Source: an uncultured Rickettsiales bacterium
Lineage (GTDB): Bacteria; Pseudomonadota; Alphaproteobacteria; Rs-D84
DNA length: 64,000 bases
Assembly (NCBI GenBank): GCA_900550565.1
Contig: URSG01000003.1
Span: forward strand, 5,802-69,801
Direction of reading: 5' to 3'
Position 1 is the first letter of the stretch; every line of letters begins with the position of its first letter. Of the stretch, positions 40,920 through 49,978 are shown in pieces. The position numbers and the translations under genes are program-made. Under the pieces are notes generated by a model. It saw only the letters and a list, made by a program, of their open reading frames with translations, made no database searches and was not told the DNA's origin.

Positions 40920-43900
40920 ATGACCAATATGTTGCAGAAGATTTTCGGACAAATTGAAACCAAGGAACAGTTTGACGCACTGCGCATCACCATCGCGTCC
41001 CCAGAAGAAATTCTGTCCTGGTCCCACGGCGAGGTAAAAAAGCCCGAAACTATCAACTATCACTCTTTGAAACCAGAAGCAGAAGGCTTGTTCTGCCAGC
41101 AGATTTTTGGTCCGGTCAAAGATTATGAATGTGCATGCGGAAAATATAAAAGAATTAAATTCCGTGGCGTTGTTTGCGAACGTTGTGGGGTTGAAGTTGG
41201 TTCTTCGTCCGTTCGTCGTGAACGTATGGGACACATCAAACTGGCGATGCCGGTTGCACACACGTGGTTCCTGCGCGAAGGTAAAATTGCCACATTGTTG
41301 AACAATCTGCCCCAGAAAAAATTGGAACAGGTTATTTCGTATGACGCGTATATCGTTATTGAACCGGGTTTAACAAACTTGAAACAATACGACGTCATCA
41401 GCGAAGATGAATATCAAAACGCCGTTGAAGAATTTGGCCCAGACGCGTTCCGCGTTGGTATCGGTGCCGAAGGGGTGCGCAGCATCATCGCAAATCTGGA
41501 TATGGGCGATGAACGGACACGTTTGCGCGCAGAATTGGCGGAAACAAAATCCGAAGCAAAACGCAAGGGTTTAATCAAACAATTAAAACTGGTTGAAGCG
41601 TTCTTGGATTCTAAAACAGAACCGGCGTGGATGTTGCCGGATATTATCCCTGTGATTCCACCAGATATGCGTCCGTTGGTCACATTGGACGCCGGACACG
41701 TTGCGGCATCTGACCTGAACGATTTGTATCGTCGCGTTATTATCCGTAATAATCGTCTGAAAAGATTTATTGAAATGCACGCGCCAGACATCATTGTCCG
41801 CAATGAAAAGCGTATGTTGCAAGAAGCCGTTGATTCATTGTTTGACAATGGACACAAGGCACGCCCAATGGTTTCTCAGAACCGTCGTCCGTTGAAATCA
41901 CTGTCTGATTCACTGCGCGGTAAATCGGGTCGTTTCCGTATGAATATGTTGGGTAAACGTGTGGACTATTCTGGACGTAGCGTTATTGTGTCTGGGCCAT
42001 CACTGAAATTGCACCAGGTTGGTTTGCCCAAGACAATGGCGTTGGAATTGTTTAAACCGTTCGTGTATGCGCGTCTGTTGGCAGGTGATTATGCAAACAC
42101 ATTGAAAACCGCACGCAAGATGGTTGAAAACGGCGAAGATGTTGTGTGGGAAATCCTGGAAAAGGTTATTTACCAGCACCCAGTTCTGTTGAACCGTGCG
42201 CCGTCATTGCACCGTCTGTCATTGTTGGCGTTTGAACCCGTTTTGATAGAAGGCAAGGCAATCCGTCTGCACCCATTGGTCTGCAAGGGATTCAATGCTG
42301 ACTTTGACGGTGACCAGATGTCTGTACACGTTCCTATTTCATTAGAGGCGCAATTAGAAGCGCGTACATTGATGTTGTCTTCTAATAACGTATTGTCGCC
42401 TGCAAATGGTGAACCAATGATTGTTCCGGCCCAGGACATGGTTTTGGGTGTCTATTATATTTCGTTGATTGATGGCGAACACACGGATAAATCACCGCGC
42501 TTTGCCGATATGGACGAAGTGAAAATGGCGTTGGAAAATCATTCCATTACATTGCACACGCCAATCGTTGCGCGTATCAACGGCAAGATTTATAAAACAA
42601 CAGCAGGCCGTATGATTTTGGGCGAATTGTTGCCGAAATCAGACAAAATGCCGTTTGACCTGGTGAACAAGGTTATGCCGGTCAAGGAAATCAAGGCACT
42701 GTTGGCGACAACGTATGAACGTTGCGGCGACAAGGCGATGATTATGCTGGCGGATAATCTGAAAAATACCGGATTTGAACAAGCGGCACGCAGTGGTATT
42801 TCAATCGGGTTTGATGACATCATTATTCCAGATGAAAAGAAAAATATGATTGCCAGTGCTGAAAAAGCGGCCGAAGAAATTGAATCGCAATACCAGAACG
42901 GTTTGCTGTCTGGCGGTGAACGTCACAACAAACTGATTGACCTGTGGCAGAAAACAACCGATAAACTGGGTGACTTGGCGTATGCTGCGCTGGGCAAAAC
43001 GACCGGTGAAAATTGGAATTCTGTTTTGATGATGGCGTTGTCTGGGGCGCGTGGTTCTAAACGTCAGATTCAGCAGTTGGCTGGTATGCGTGGTATGATG
43101 CAGAAACCAGACGGTTCTATTATTGAAGTTCCGATTATTTCCAACTTTAAAGAAGGTCTGACTATGTCTGAATACTTTACGTCCACCCACGGTGCGCGCA
43201 AAGGTATGTCGGACACGGCGTTGAAAACTGCGTCGGCTGGTTATCTGACACGTCGTTTGGTTGAATTGTCGCAAAACACAGTTATTACTGAACACGATTG
43301 CGGAACCACAGAATTCATTACTGCAAAACCTGTGTACCAGGGTTCAACCCTGTCGGTTGCGCTGGGTGATGTGGTGTTGGGACGCACAGCAGCACACGAT
43401 ATTGTTCACCCAATTACCAAGGAAGTTATCGTTCCAGCCGGTGAATTGATTACCAAAACAGCGGCCAAGCAAATCAATGAATCTGGTTTGCCGTCGGTTG
43501 ATGTGCGCAGTGTTCTGACGTGTTGCAGTGACGGTCTGTGTGCAAAATGCTATGGTATGGATTTGTCGCGTAATGCGCTGGTTCACGTTGGCGAAGCGGT
43601 CGGCGTTATCGCTGGTCAGTCCATTGGTGAACCTGGGACCCAGTTGACGCTGCGAACATTCCACATTGGTGGTGTTGCGGCTGGTGGTACGGAAAATCAC
43701 TTTATAGAAGTGCCGGTGGCTGGTAAAATCAAACTGACAGGTGTGAATACAATTAAAAACACATCTGGACGTGTTGTTGTCCTGTCGCGTAATGGCGAAT
43801 TGGCCGTTGTTGATAACAAGGGTGAAACGTTATTCTCGTGCGGGTTGCCGTATGCGGCGATGCTGATTGTCAACGATGGCGACGCGGTTGAAAAGGGTGC

Positions 43901-45029
43901 CAAGGTTGCAGAATGGGATCCATATTCCAACACAATCATCGCTGAAAAAGATGGTATCGTCAGTTTCAATGACCTGGTTGAAAACGTATCATACCAGGAA
44001 GAAGTTGATTCTATGACTGGCATCACCTCGCGCAAGGTTATCAACTGGAAAGCGAACACCAAAAAGGCATTGCAACCGGCAATCCGCCTGGTTGACGCAA
44101 ACGGCAATATCATTTCGTTGGGTGGGAAAAAGATTGCAGAATATATGCTGCCGATGTATTCGGTTCTGAACGTTGCAAACGGTGCAACCGTTGTGGCGGG
44201 CGATGTTCTGGCACGTATCCCGGTCCAGGCGAAAAAGACGGGCGATATTACCGGCGGTCTGCCACGTGTTGAAGAATTATTGGAAGTGCGCCGTCCATCT
44301 AACCCGGCATTGCTGGCGGAAATTGACGGAACGGTTGAATTGGAAGATGCAAAATCCAAAATCATCATTCGCATTGACCCAGAAGATGGCACCGCACCGG
44401 TTGAATATGCAGTACCAAAGGGAACAAACCTGTTGGTGCGCAGTGGCGACGTTGTTCGCAAAGCGGACAAGTTGGTTGATGGTGACCCAGTTCCACAGGA
44501 TATTTTGCGTATCTTGGGGCAAAAGGCATTGGCGACATTTATGGTTGAACAGATTCAACAGGTTTATCGCTTGCAGGGTGTGGTCATCAACGACAAGCAT
44601 ATTGAAATTCTGATACGTGAAATGACACGTCGTGTTGAAATCACAAATCCGGGCGATACGGGCTTCTTGATGGGCCAGGTTGTTGACCGTGTTGATTTTG
44701 AAGAAGAAAATGCACGTGTTGCACACGATGGCGGCAAAGTGGCCGAGGCATCACAGGTCTTGGTTGGTTTGACCCGTGCATCATTGACATCACGTTCGTT
44801 TATATCAAACGCGTCGTTCCAACAGACAACCAAGGTATTGGTTGACGCTGCAATCAGCGGTGCAACGGATAAACTGGTTGGTATCAATGAAAACCTGATT
44901 GTTGGTCGTCTGATTCCAATCGGCACAGGGGCCTATGTCCGCCGTGTCCGTGAAATCGCCAAGGCCGAAGAACGCGAAGAACGTTTGGCACGCGAAGGAA
45001 ACACCCAGCAACAGTTGTTGGATATCTAG
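40920..45029 (+). CDS. rpoC: RNA polymerase beta' subunit
   Basis: 1369 residues from ATG 40920 (SD GAAAGGAG). The N-terminal zinc site (CACGKYKRIKFRGVVCERCG), the catalytic NADFDGD motif (GFNADFDGDQMSVHVP), the bridge-helix and trigger-loop region (ARKGMSDTALKTASAGYLTR), the second zinc site (CCSDGLCAKCYG), and the C-terminal VGLTRASLTSRSFISNASFQ are all present. It holds the three catalytic aspartates of RNA polymerase. Unlike in many bacteria, rpsL, rpsG and fusA do not follow. The operon appears to end here. Confidence 0.98.
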   Translation: MTNMLQKIFGQIETKEQFDALRITIASPEEILSWSHGEVKKPETINYHSLKPEAEGLFCQQIFGPVKDYECACGKYKRIKFRGVVCERCGVEVGSSSVRRERMGHIKLAMPVAHTWFLREGKIATLLNNLPQKKLEQVISYDAYIVIEPGLTNLKQYDVISEDEYQNAVEEFGPDAFRVGIGAEGVRSIIANLDMGDERTRLRAELAETKSEAKRKGLIKQLKLVEAFLDSKTEPAWMLPDIIPVIPPDMRPLVTLDAGHVAASDLNDLYRRVIIRNNRLKRFIEMHAPDIIVRNEKRMLQEAVDSLFDNGHKARPMVSQNRRPLKSLSDSLRGKSGRFRMNMLGKRVDYSGRSVIVSGPSLKLHQVGLPKTMALELFKPFVYARLLAGDYANTLKTARKMVENGEDVVWEILEKVIYQHPVLLNRAPSLHRLSLLAFEPVLIEGKAIRLHPLVCKGFNADFDGDQMSVHVPISLEAQLEARTLMLSSNNVLSPANGEPMIVPAQDMVLGVYYISLIDGEHTDKSPRFADMDEVKMALENHSITLHTPIVARINGKIYKTTAGRMILGELLPKSDKMPFDLVNKVMPVKEIKALLATTYERCGDKAMIMLADNLKNTGFEQAARSGISIGFDDIIIPDEKKNMIASAEKAAEEIESQYQNGLLSGGERHNKLIDLWQKTTDKLGDLAYAALGKTTGENWNSVLMMALSGARGSKRQIQQLAGMRGMMQKPDGSIIEVPIISNFKEGLTMSEYFTSTHGARKGMSDTALKTASAGYLTRRLVELSQNTVITEHDCGTTEFITAKPVYQGSTLSVALGDVVLGRTAAHDIVHPITKEVIVPAGELITKTAAKQINESGLPSVDVRSVLTCCSDGLCAKCYGMDLSRNALVHVGEAVGVIAGQSIGEPGTQLTLRTFHIGGVAAGGTENHFIEVPVAGKIKLTGVNTIKNTSGRVVVLSRNGELAVVDNKGETLFSCGLPYAAMLIVNDGDAVEKGAKVAEWDPYSNTIIAEKDGIVSFNDLVENVSYQEEVDSMTGITSRKVINWKANTKKALQPAIRLVDANGNIISLGGKKIAEYMLPMYSVLNVANGATVVAGDVLARIPVQAKKTGDITGGLPRVEELLEVRRPSNPALLAEIDGTVELEDAKSKIIIRIDPEDGTAPVEYAVPKGTNLLVRSGDVVRKADKLVDGDPVPQDILRILGQKALATFMVEQIQQVYRLQGVVINDKHIEILIREMTRRVEITNPGDTGFLMGQVVDRVDFEEENARVAHDGGKVAEASQVLVGLTRASLTSRSFISNASFQQTTKVLVDAAISGATDKLVGINENLIVGRLIPIGTGAYVRRVREIAKAEEREERLAREGNTQQQLLDI

Positions 45030-45036
45030 TCAATAT

Positions 45037-45059
45037 TCCGGGGCGTGTTGCGCCCCGGA
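45037..45059 (+). terminator. rpoC downstream hairpin
   Basis: TCCGGGGCG/CGCCCCGGA with a TGTTG loop, right after the rpoC stop. There is no T run, so it may slow rather than stop polymerase, and the next start is only 9 nt further. Confidence 0.5.
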
Positions 45060-45067
45060 TACATAAA

Positions 45068-45472
45068 ATGCCAATGACAGAAATACCGGCAATCTTTTGT
45101 GACATAGATGGTGTGGTGAATAAAAAATTCGCTATTGCCAACTATGACCGTTTCGGTGAACCGAATCCTAATATGATACGTGTTTTAGAAACACTGGGAC
45201 GGGATTTCACGATTGTCTTTATTACTGGGCGTTGGGCCATGGGTCAGAACAAGGTTCAGCAACATATTGACGCATTGTTGCCGAACATCAAAAAACGCGT
45301 ATTCTGCAAGCCGCATGATTATCCTGGCACAACCGCAGAATTCAAATTGGCAACGATTGTCGCACTGGAACAACAGGGATATAAATTCTATATGGGGCTG
45401 GACGACCACAGCGCGGTTATCGGTCTGATGCATAATCACGGTATGTTTGTCGCCCAGGTAATATCGGATTAA
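45068..45472 (+). CDS. HAD-like hydrolase (swiss-army-type), 134 aa
   Basis: The N-terminal motif PAIFCDIDGVVNKKF has the DxDG nucleophile pair and FTIVFITGRWAMGQNKV supplies motif II. A KPHDYPGTTAEFK segment gives the conserved Lys, and LDDHSAVI the acidic motif. The size and ITGR pattern suggest an LNS2/PNKP-like or small nucleotidase HAD subfamily, but the substrate is unknown. SD is weak. An in-frame Met at codon 3 is an alternative start. It lies between rpoC and rpmF on the same strand. Confidence 0.7.
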   Translation: MPMTEIPAIFCDIDGVVNKKFAIANYDRFGEPNPNMIRVLETLGRDFTIVFITGRWAMGQNKVQQHIDALLPNIKKRVFCKPHDYPGTTAEFKLATIVALEQQGYKFYMGLDDHSAVIGLMHNHGMFVAQVISD

Positions 45473-45480
45473 AGTTTTCC

Positions 45481-45508
45481 TTGCATTTGCAAAGGATTTT
45501 AATAAAAT
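45481..45508 (+). promoter_or_regulatory. Predicted promoter of rpmF-plsX
   Basis: TTGCAT (45481-45486), 16 nt, TAAAAT (45503-45508), about 30 nt upstream of rpmF. Confidence 0.5.
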
Positions 45509-45538
45509 ATCAAATTGTAAATTAAAAAGGATAGTAAA

Positions 45539-45688
45539 ATGGCAACGCCAAAAAGCAAAACAAGTAAAGCACGTACAGCACAACGTCGTTCACATGACGC
45601 ATTGTCCATTATGCCATGCACAGTATGCAAGGCCTGTGGCGAAAAGAAACGTCCACATCACGTTTGCCCAGCGTGTGGTGCAAAATAA
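45539..45688 (+). CDS. rpmF: 50S ribosomal protein L32
   Basis: 49 residues: MATPKSKTSKARTAQRRSHD, then a zinc ribbon (CTVCKACGEKKRPHHVCPAC). The four-Cys form keeps both CxxC knuckles, so zinc binding should be retained. SD is AAAAGGA. rpmF next to plsX is the classic arrangement linking ribosomal and lipid genes, and a hairpin separates the two here. Confidence 0.97.
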   Translation: MATPKSKTSKARTAQRRSHDALSIMPCTVCKACGEKKRPHHVCPACGAK

Positions 45689-45707
45689 TTATGGCACAGA
45701 AAATATA

Positions 45708-45750
45708 AAAGGCAGATTTGGCGCACTGTTTTGTGCCACTCTGCTTTTTT
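45708..45750 (+). terminator. Hairpin between rpmF and plsX
   Basis: GGCAGA/TCTGC and GGCGCAC/GTGCC segments pair around a TGTTTT loop and are followed by TTTTTT. It may reduce readthrough into plsX rather than block it. Confidence 0.6.
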
Positions 45751-45766
45751 AATATGAAAAAATATC

Positions 45767-46843
45767 ATGACAGACACAAATACGAAAAAGATAATTTCCG
45801 TTGATGCGATGGGTGGGGACAAAGGCCCCAAGGCTGTCCTGGGCGGTATGAATCAATTCCTGTATCAAAATGGCGAGGACAAGGTTGCGTTTCGTCTGTT
45901 TGGGGATTCTGCACGTCTGAAACGTATGTTGGCAAAATATCCGCGCGTGGCGCGTAATTGCACGGTTGTGCATGCGCCTGGGGTTGTGCGTGGCACGGAC
46001 AAGGTTCGTGATGTTATTCGTCACGCCCAGGATACGTCAATGTATATGGCAATCAAAGATGTCCGCGAAGGAAACGCGTCCGCCGTCGTCAGCGCGGGAA
46101 ATACTGGTATTTTGATGTCGCTGTCTAAACTGATGTTGAAAACGACCGCGGGTATTTCGCGCCCGGCGATTACAACAATGTTGCCATCGGGGGGCGGTGA
46201 TTCACGCGTTGTTGTGTTGGATTTAGGGGCAAATGTCCAGTGTGATGAAACGATTTTGTTTGATTTCTCGGTTCTGGGCAGTGTTTATGCCGAGATTATC
46301 GGTAAAATGCCACGCCCGAAATTAGGTGTGTTGAATATCGGTGCCGAAGATACCAAGGGCAACGAAACTCTGCAACACTTGAATCGCGTTTTAACCGAAC
46401 ACCGTGATGAATTGCCGTATGAATACATCGGTTTCGTAGAAGGAAACGATATCAGCGGTGGCACCGTCCAGGTTGTTGTGACAGACGGATTTACCGGCAA
46501 CATCGTATTAAAAACAGTAGAAGGCACGGCAAAACTGATAAAGCGTGTTCTGGTTGATAATTTCAAGAAATCAATTTTGGCGATGATTGGCGCGTTTTTC
46601 TTGGTTCACGTGTTCAAGCGTCTGAAACACAAGATTGACCCACGTTCGTATGCCGGCGCAGTATTTTTGGGACTGCAAGGTTTTGCGGTAAAAACCCACG
46701 GCAACAGTGATGCGTTGGCATTTGCCAATGCGCTGAAATATGCCGCCGATTTGACCGAGGCAAACCTGAACGACGCAATCGCGGCGCGCGCAGCAGCGGT
46801 CACAAAAATTCGTGACGAGTTTAAAATAGTGGCAGAACAATAA
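45767..46843 (+). CDS. plsX: Phosphate acyltransferase PlsX
   Basis: 358 residues. VDAMGGDKGPKAVLGGMNQF is the PlsX signature, followed by ASAVVSAGNTGILMSLSKLM, GVLNIGAEDTKGNETL and VTDGFTGNIVLKTVEG. It makes acyl phosphate from acyl-ACP, the donor for PlsY in glycerophospholipid synthesis. fabH, its usual next gene, is not here. A convergent mraZ gene follows instead. Confidence 0.97.
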   Translation: MTDTNTKKIISVDAMGGDKGPKAVLGGMNQFLYQNGEDKVAFRLFGDSARLKRMLAKYPRVARNCTVVHAPGVVRGTDKVRDVIRHAQDTSMYMAIKDVREGNASAVVSAGNTGILMSLSKLMLKTTAGISRPAITTMLPSGGGDSRVVVLDLGANVQCDETILFDFSVLGSVYAEIIGKMPRPKLGVLNIGAEDTKGNETLQHLNRVLTEHRDELPYEYIGFVEGNDISGGTVQVVVTDGFTGNIVLKTVEGTAKLIKRVLVDNFKKSILAMIGAFFLVHVFKRLKHKIDPRSYAGAVFLGLQGFAVKTHGNSDALAFANALKYAADLTEANLNDAIAARAAAVTKIRDEFKIVAEQ

Positions 46844-46872
46844 AAAATACCGGCGATTGCCGGTATTTTTTT
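46842..46872. terminator. Bidirectional terminator between plsX and mraZ
   Basis: AAAAAATACCGGC/GCCGGTATTTTTTT with a GATT loop, symmetrical and serving both convergent genes. Confidence 0.9.
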
Positions 46873-47320
46873 ATTCCCCGATTTTCAGGTTTGGGCGCGT
46901 GGCACGCAGGTTTTTCAGCGACTGTTCCTGGGCCGCGCGGAATGCGTCTGGATTCCAGATTTGAAAACTGTTTCCGCGACCGACGAATATTGCGCGGTCT
47001 GTGATACCGGCGTGCTGTAATAAATCCGATGGAATAACAATGCGGCCGGTCACATCAAATGCCAGTTGGCGTGCGTCTGCGAACAGCATTGCCGATAAAT
47101 CGTCCAGCGCGTCATCAAACACGCCCATTTTATCGGTCGCGGCGGCCATTTGTTCCATACGGGACATAGATAATCCCTCTATGCAATTATGGGTAAAAGA
47201 ACGATATAAAACGACGCCAGGAAACTTTTCATTGGACACCGAAGCACGGAAAGAGGCCGGCACAGAAATCCGCCCCTTGGTATCCAAACGATTTTCATAA
47301 GATGAGAGAAACAATGACAT
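46871..47320 (-). CDS. mraZ: Transcriptional regulator MraZ
   Basis: 149 residues with two AbrB-like half-sites: YENRLDTKGRISVPASFRAS and LAFDVTGRIVIPSDLLQHAG. MraZ normally represses the dcw cell-division operon that it heads. Here no mraW (rsmH), ftsL or ftsI follows, and the gene converges on plsX, so it is an orphan. Whether it still controls a distant dcw cluster is open. A strong promoter lies upstream. A short CCAT-like leader precedes the ATG. Confidence 0.95.
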   Translation of the reverse strand: MSLFLSSYENRLDTKGRISVPASFRASVSNEKFPGVVLYRSFTHNCIEGLSMSRMEQMAAATDKMGVFDDALDDLSAMLFADARQLAFDVTGRIVIPSDLLQHAGITDRAIFVGRGNSFQIWNPDAFRAAQEQSLKNLRATRPNLKIGE

Positions 47321-47378
47321 TTTTTATGGTCCTTGTTCGTTGGGCGTGTGCTTGATTCCCCTTTCCGACTTCACAGGG

Positions 47379-47407
47379 AAGATAGCACGGGGATTTATGG
47401 TTGTCAA
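47379..47407 (-). promoter_or_regulatory. mraZ promoter
   Basis: On the minus strand TTGACA (47402-47407), 17 nt, TATCTT (47379-47384). Between and after lie CCCCGTG and CCCTGTG, two similar heptamers 14 bp apart, which could be MraZ target repeats. Confidence 0.6.
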
Positions 47408-47498
47408 TGACAATTTATAATTATTTTATGGGATTTTATGGTCTGGTAAATAAAAATAAATTTTTTTCAAATAAAATTAAAATAAATTAAATTTCCAC

Positions 47499-47528
47499 TT
47501 GACCTGCGATTCGTTTTTGTTCTAAGAT
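47499..47528 (+). promoter_or_regulatory. Predicted promoter of the 111-aa gene
   Basis: TTGACC (47499-47504), 18 nt, TAAGAT (47523-47528), with a very A/T-rich (UP-element-like) stretch directly upstream. Confidence 0.5.
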
Positions 47529-47690
47529 GTTTGTATAGACAAGGAGAAAAGGTTTCAAAACCCCAGAAATCCGCCAAAAACCGGAAATCTGGCAAAAATA
47601 AAAAACAACAAAAGATTTGGTTGATGAAAATGTAAATACGTGTGTAAATACATCATTTGGCCAGTTCTTTAAACCCAAGCAAAGGAGGGA
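47529..47690 (+). promoter_or_regulatory. Long structured 5' leader
   Basis: About 160 nt between the predicted promoter and ATG 47698 hold no ORF of note. CCAGA (47565-47569) and TCTGG, with CC/GG inside, form a stem-loop near 47565-47591, and TGTAAATAC occurs twice around 47631-47651. A perfect AGGAGG SD ends the leader. A regulatory RNA element is possible. Ligand or factor unknown. Confidence 0.4.
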
Positions 47691-47697
47691 CCCACGC

Positions 47698-48033
47698 ATG
47701 CCAAAAAATATTAAAGAAATTATGATTGCCTTGAACAAAGTTTTAACAACAACAGTTTGGGTGAACGAAGATCGCCAGATTATATCCTTGGCCGATGAAT
47801 TGAAAATTGGTATTGGCAATGCGCCACGCAGCATAGAAGATTTGCCACGAACATCATTGGTTGGTGCGTATGTTTCTTTGCAGATTCGCACGGATAATTT
47901 TGATGTTGCCGCCGAAAGTATGGATACAAAAACATTGGCATTGCGTGTCAAGGGCATGGTCTTTGCCGAAGCGAAAAAGATAATGGATGCCGCAGACGTT
48001 GCAGACAAGACAGTTGTTGCACGTGCTGCATAA
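47698..48033 (+). CDS. Hypothetical protein, 111 aa
   Basis: Start ATG 47698 is fixed by AGGAGGGACC 6-7 nt upstream. The product MPKNIKEIMIALNKVLTTTV continues with LADELKIGIGNAPRSIEDLP and ends ADKTVVARAA. It has no signal peptide, no TM, and no cysteines. Its leading helix and alternating strands suggest a small globular cytoplasmic protein. The strong SD, good promoter and long leader suggest high and regulated expression. Family not recognised. Confidence 0.7.
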   Translation: MPKNIKEIMIALNKVLTTTVWVNEDRQIISLADELKIGIGNAPRSIEDLPRTSLVGAYVSLQIRTDNFDVAAESMDTKTLALRVKGMVFAEAKKIMDAADVADKTVVARAA

Positions 48034-48097
48034 TATGTGTGTGCCGCGTGGGCACATGGCATCATAACAGTTTCTGGGAATACCAGAAGGAAGGGAG

Positions 48098-48134
48098 TAG
48101 CCACCGTCGAGTAATCGCCGGTGGTTATTTTTTT
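48098..48134 (+). terminator. Terminator after the 111-aa gene
   Basis: CCACCG/CGGTGG stem with a 12-nt loop, then TTATTTTTTT. It is directly followed by the AGTGA octamer repeats. Confidence 0.7.
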
Positions 48135-48158
48135 AGTGACGAAGTGATACAGTGAAAA
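48135..48158. repeat. Three tandem AGTGA octamers
   Basis: AGTGACGA, AGTGATAC, AGTGAAAA in 8-bp steps, starting at the terminator's T run. Same unit and same position relative to a terminator as the larger array at 52458-52567. Confidence 0.75.
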
Positions 48159-48183
48159 ATAAAGTTTCCGTTGCGTGGCGTTT

Positions 48184-49773
48184 TTATACGAATTTTTCAG
48201 GAACCAGGCGCATCATAATTTTCCATGCACGACGGAAAATGGTCGTGTCCGGACTGTGATGATATTCGCGCGCCGCGGTGTCGCCTGGGCGTTTGCCGGT
48301 CCATAATGGATTGCCGTCTTCGTCCAGTGTCACGCGCCACGCGGTCTGGGTGTCGCGCAAAATCATATCACGTAATTTTTTGGCAAAATCGCGACTTTCA
48401 AATATTGCGACGTTTTCAGTGTTAAAATACGCACTGCGTGGGTCCAGATTAAAACTGCCAATCCAAGAAATTCTGTCGTCAAACACCATTGTTTTACTGT
48501 GCAGAACAGAAAAACTGGATGCCTTGCGTTCGCGGTCGTGTTCGTGGGCGCGCAGGTTTTCCGCCGACAGCATAAATTCATAGACGTCTGCACCTGATTC
48601 AATCAGATGTTTGCGATACTTTTCCCATTTTGCATAAACCGTTGGTGCGTTTGTTGACGCCAGCGAATTTGTGACAATCGTTATATGAACGCCAGATTTT
48701 TCTTCGCGTGTTATGTGGGCCAGACCACCCTGGCCAGGGACGAAATACGCCGCCGAAACATACACAGAATTATCTGTTTCGCGCCACAGGTGTTGCAGTG
48801 CGCGCACAATGTCGCCACGGTATTTTTGTTTCTGTTCCATGGTCATTTCGACCTTGGCCGGTGGGTCGGCCAGGAATTTCCCGTGACCCCAACTGAAATC
48901 AAAATCTTTTTGTTTGTATTTATCTATGGCGTTTTGGATTATGTTATTATACAGCTGTGTGTCGGTTGCGCTGCGTTCCTGGATTTCTTGGAATTTTTCT
49001 TCCAGGTGGTGCAATGCCTTTTTAGATTTAGCCTTGGGGAAAACGTCGGCCGGTATTGCCAAGTGATGATTCCAATATTCATCAAAACTGGCCGTTGCGT
49101 ATTTCGTCATATCGCCCAAGAACAACACGTCGGTATCTGAAAAATTAGACGCGGTTTCTGGGTAAAAATAATTACTGCCCACGTTGCGGCCCCCGGTGAT
49201 GTATGCAACGTTGTCCACGATAAACAGTTTGTTGTGCATACGCGAATTCAGCCGATTAAATTCCAGCAAAAATTGTGGGTAATATAAAATCTTGGCACGA
49301 TTGGCGACGGTGTTGAAAACCTTGACCTCTATATTAGGGTGCTGGTTCAGCAACATTACGTCAACAATATCAGAATTTGTTCCATAGTCGTCCAGCAATA
49401 TGCGCACGCGCACCCCACGGTCGGCGGCCCGTTTTAATTCGCCAACCAAAACCTTGGACGAAAAATCATTGCTGTAAATATATGTTTGCAGGTCAATCGT
49501 TTTTGTTGCCATACGTGCGAACGCCGCGCGAAGTACAAATGCAGCCAACCCGTCGTCAATCAATGTCGCGCCCGATATGTTATCGCCGTTGTTTAGTTCG
49601 TCGTAATAGCATTGCGCGATTGGGGTCTGCATCGGGTCATAATCAAAATCAGACGCAGTAATTTTTGGAACGTGACCGTCCAACCGCTTGTCTTGCGTGC
49701 TGGTCGGGACAGTCGTGCACCCCAGCACTGGCAGCGTCAACAAGAATAATAAACTGCGTTTTATGCCAGACAA
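48184..49773 (-). CDS. Phospholipase D-family lipoprotein (ClsC/YmdC-like)
   Basis: 529 residues. The N-terminus SLLFLLTLPVLGCTT is a lipoprotein signal with the lipobox Cys, processed by LspA. Two HKD motifs are present: MHNKLFIVDN and LHSKTMVFDD, each with a downstream GG/GSFN (TGGRNVGSNYF, IGSFNLDPRS). PLD enzymes of this kind make cardiolipin by transesterification or hydrolyse phospholipids. It is anchored to a membrane by its lipid. No partner gene is adjacent. The 49774-49918 region before the divergent gene has no ORF. Confidence 0.9.
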   Translation of the reverse strand: MSGIKRSLLFLLTLPVLGCTTVPTSTQDKRLDGHVPKITASDFDYDPMQTPIAQCYYDELNNGDNISGATLIDDGLAAFVLRAAFARMATKTIDLQTYIYSNDFSSKVLVGELKRAADRGVRVRILLDDYGTNSDIVDVMLLNQHPNIEVKVFNTVANRAKILYYPQFLLEFNRLNSRMHNKLFIVDNVAYITGGRNVGSNYFYPETASNFSDTDVLFLGDMTKYATASFDEYWNHHLAIPADVFPKAKSKKALHHLEEKFQEIQERSATDTQLYNNIIQNAIDKYKQKDFDFSWGHGKFLADPPAKVEMTMEQKQKYRGDIVRALQHLWRETDNSVYVSAAYFVPGQGGLAHITREEKSGVHITIVTNSLASTNAPTVYAKWEKYRKHLIESGADVYEFMLSAENLRAHEHDRERKASSFSVLHSKTMVFDDRISWIGSFNLDPRSAYFNTENVAIFESRDFAKKLRDMILRDTQTAWRVTLDEDGNPLWTGKRPGDTAAREYHHSPDTTIFRRAWKIMMRLVPEKFV

Positions 49774-49918
49774 AATTTTATCCTTTGACGCGAATTATAG
49801 TATAAAAAATTGTCGTATGACAAGGGATTTTAATCACGCCAGACAAGAATTTTGGACAGGGGGTAAAATGCATTTCGGTCAATTAAATCAATGATTTTTT
49901 AAACGCAGTTGTCTTTTT

Positions 49919-49946
49919 TTGTTTGTATAGCCAGGGGAATTATGAT
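49919..49946 (+). promoter_or_regulatory. Predicted promoter of the 816-aa gene
   Basis: TTGTTT (49919-49924), 16 nt, TATGAT (49941-49946), then an AGGAAGGA SD before ATG 49979. Confidence 0.45.
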
Positions 49947-49978
49947 AAAATCTGAACAATAGGAAGGAATATTTCGCC

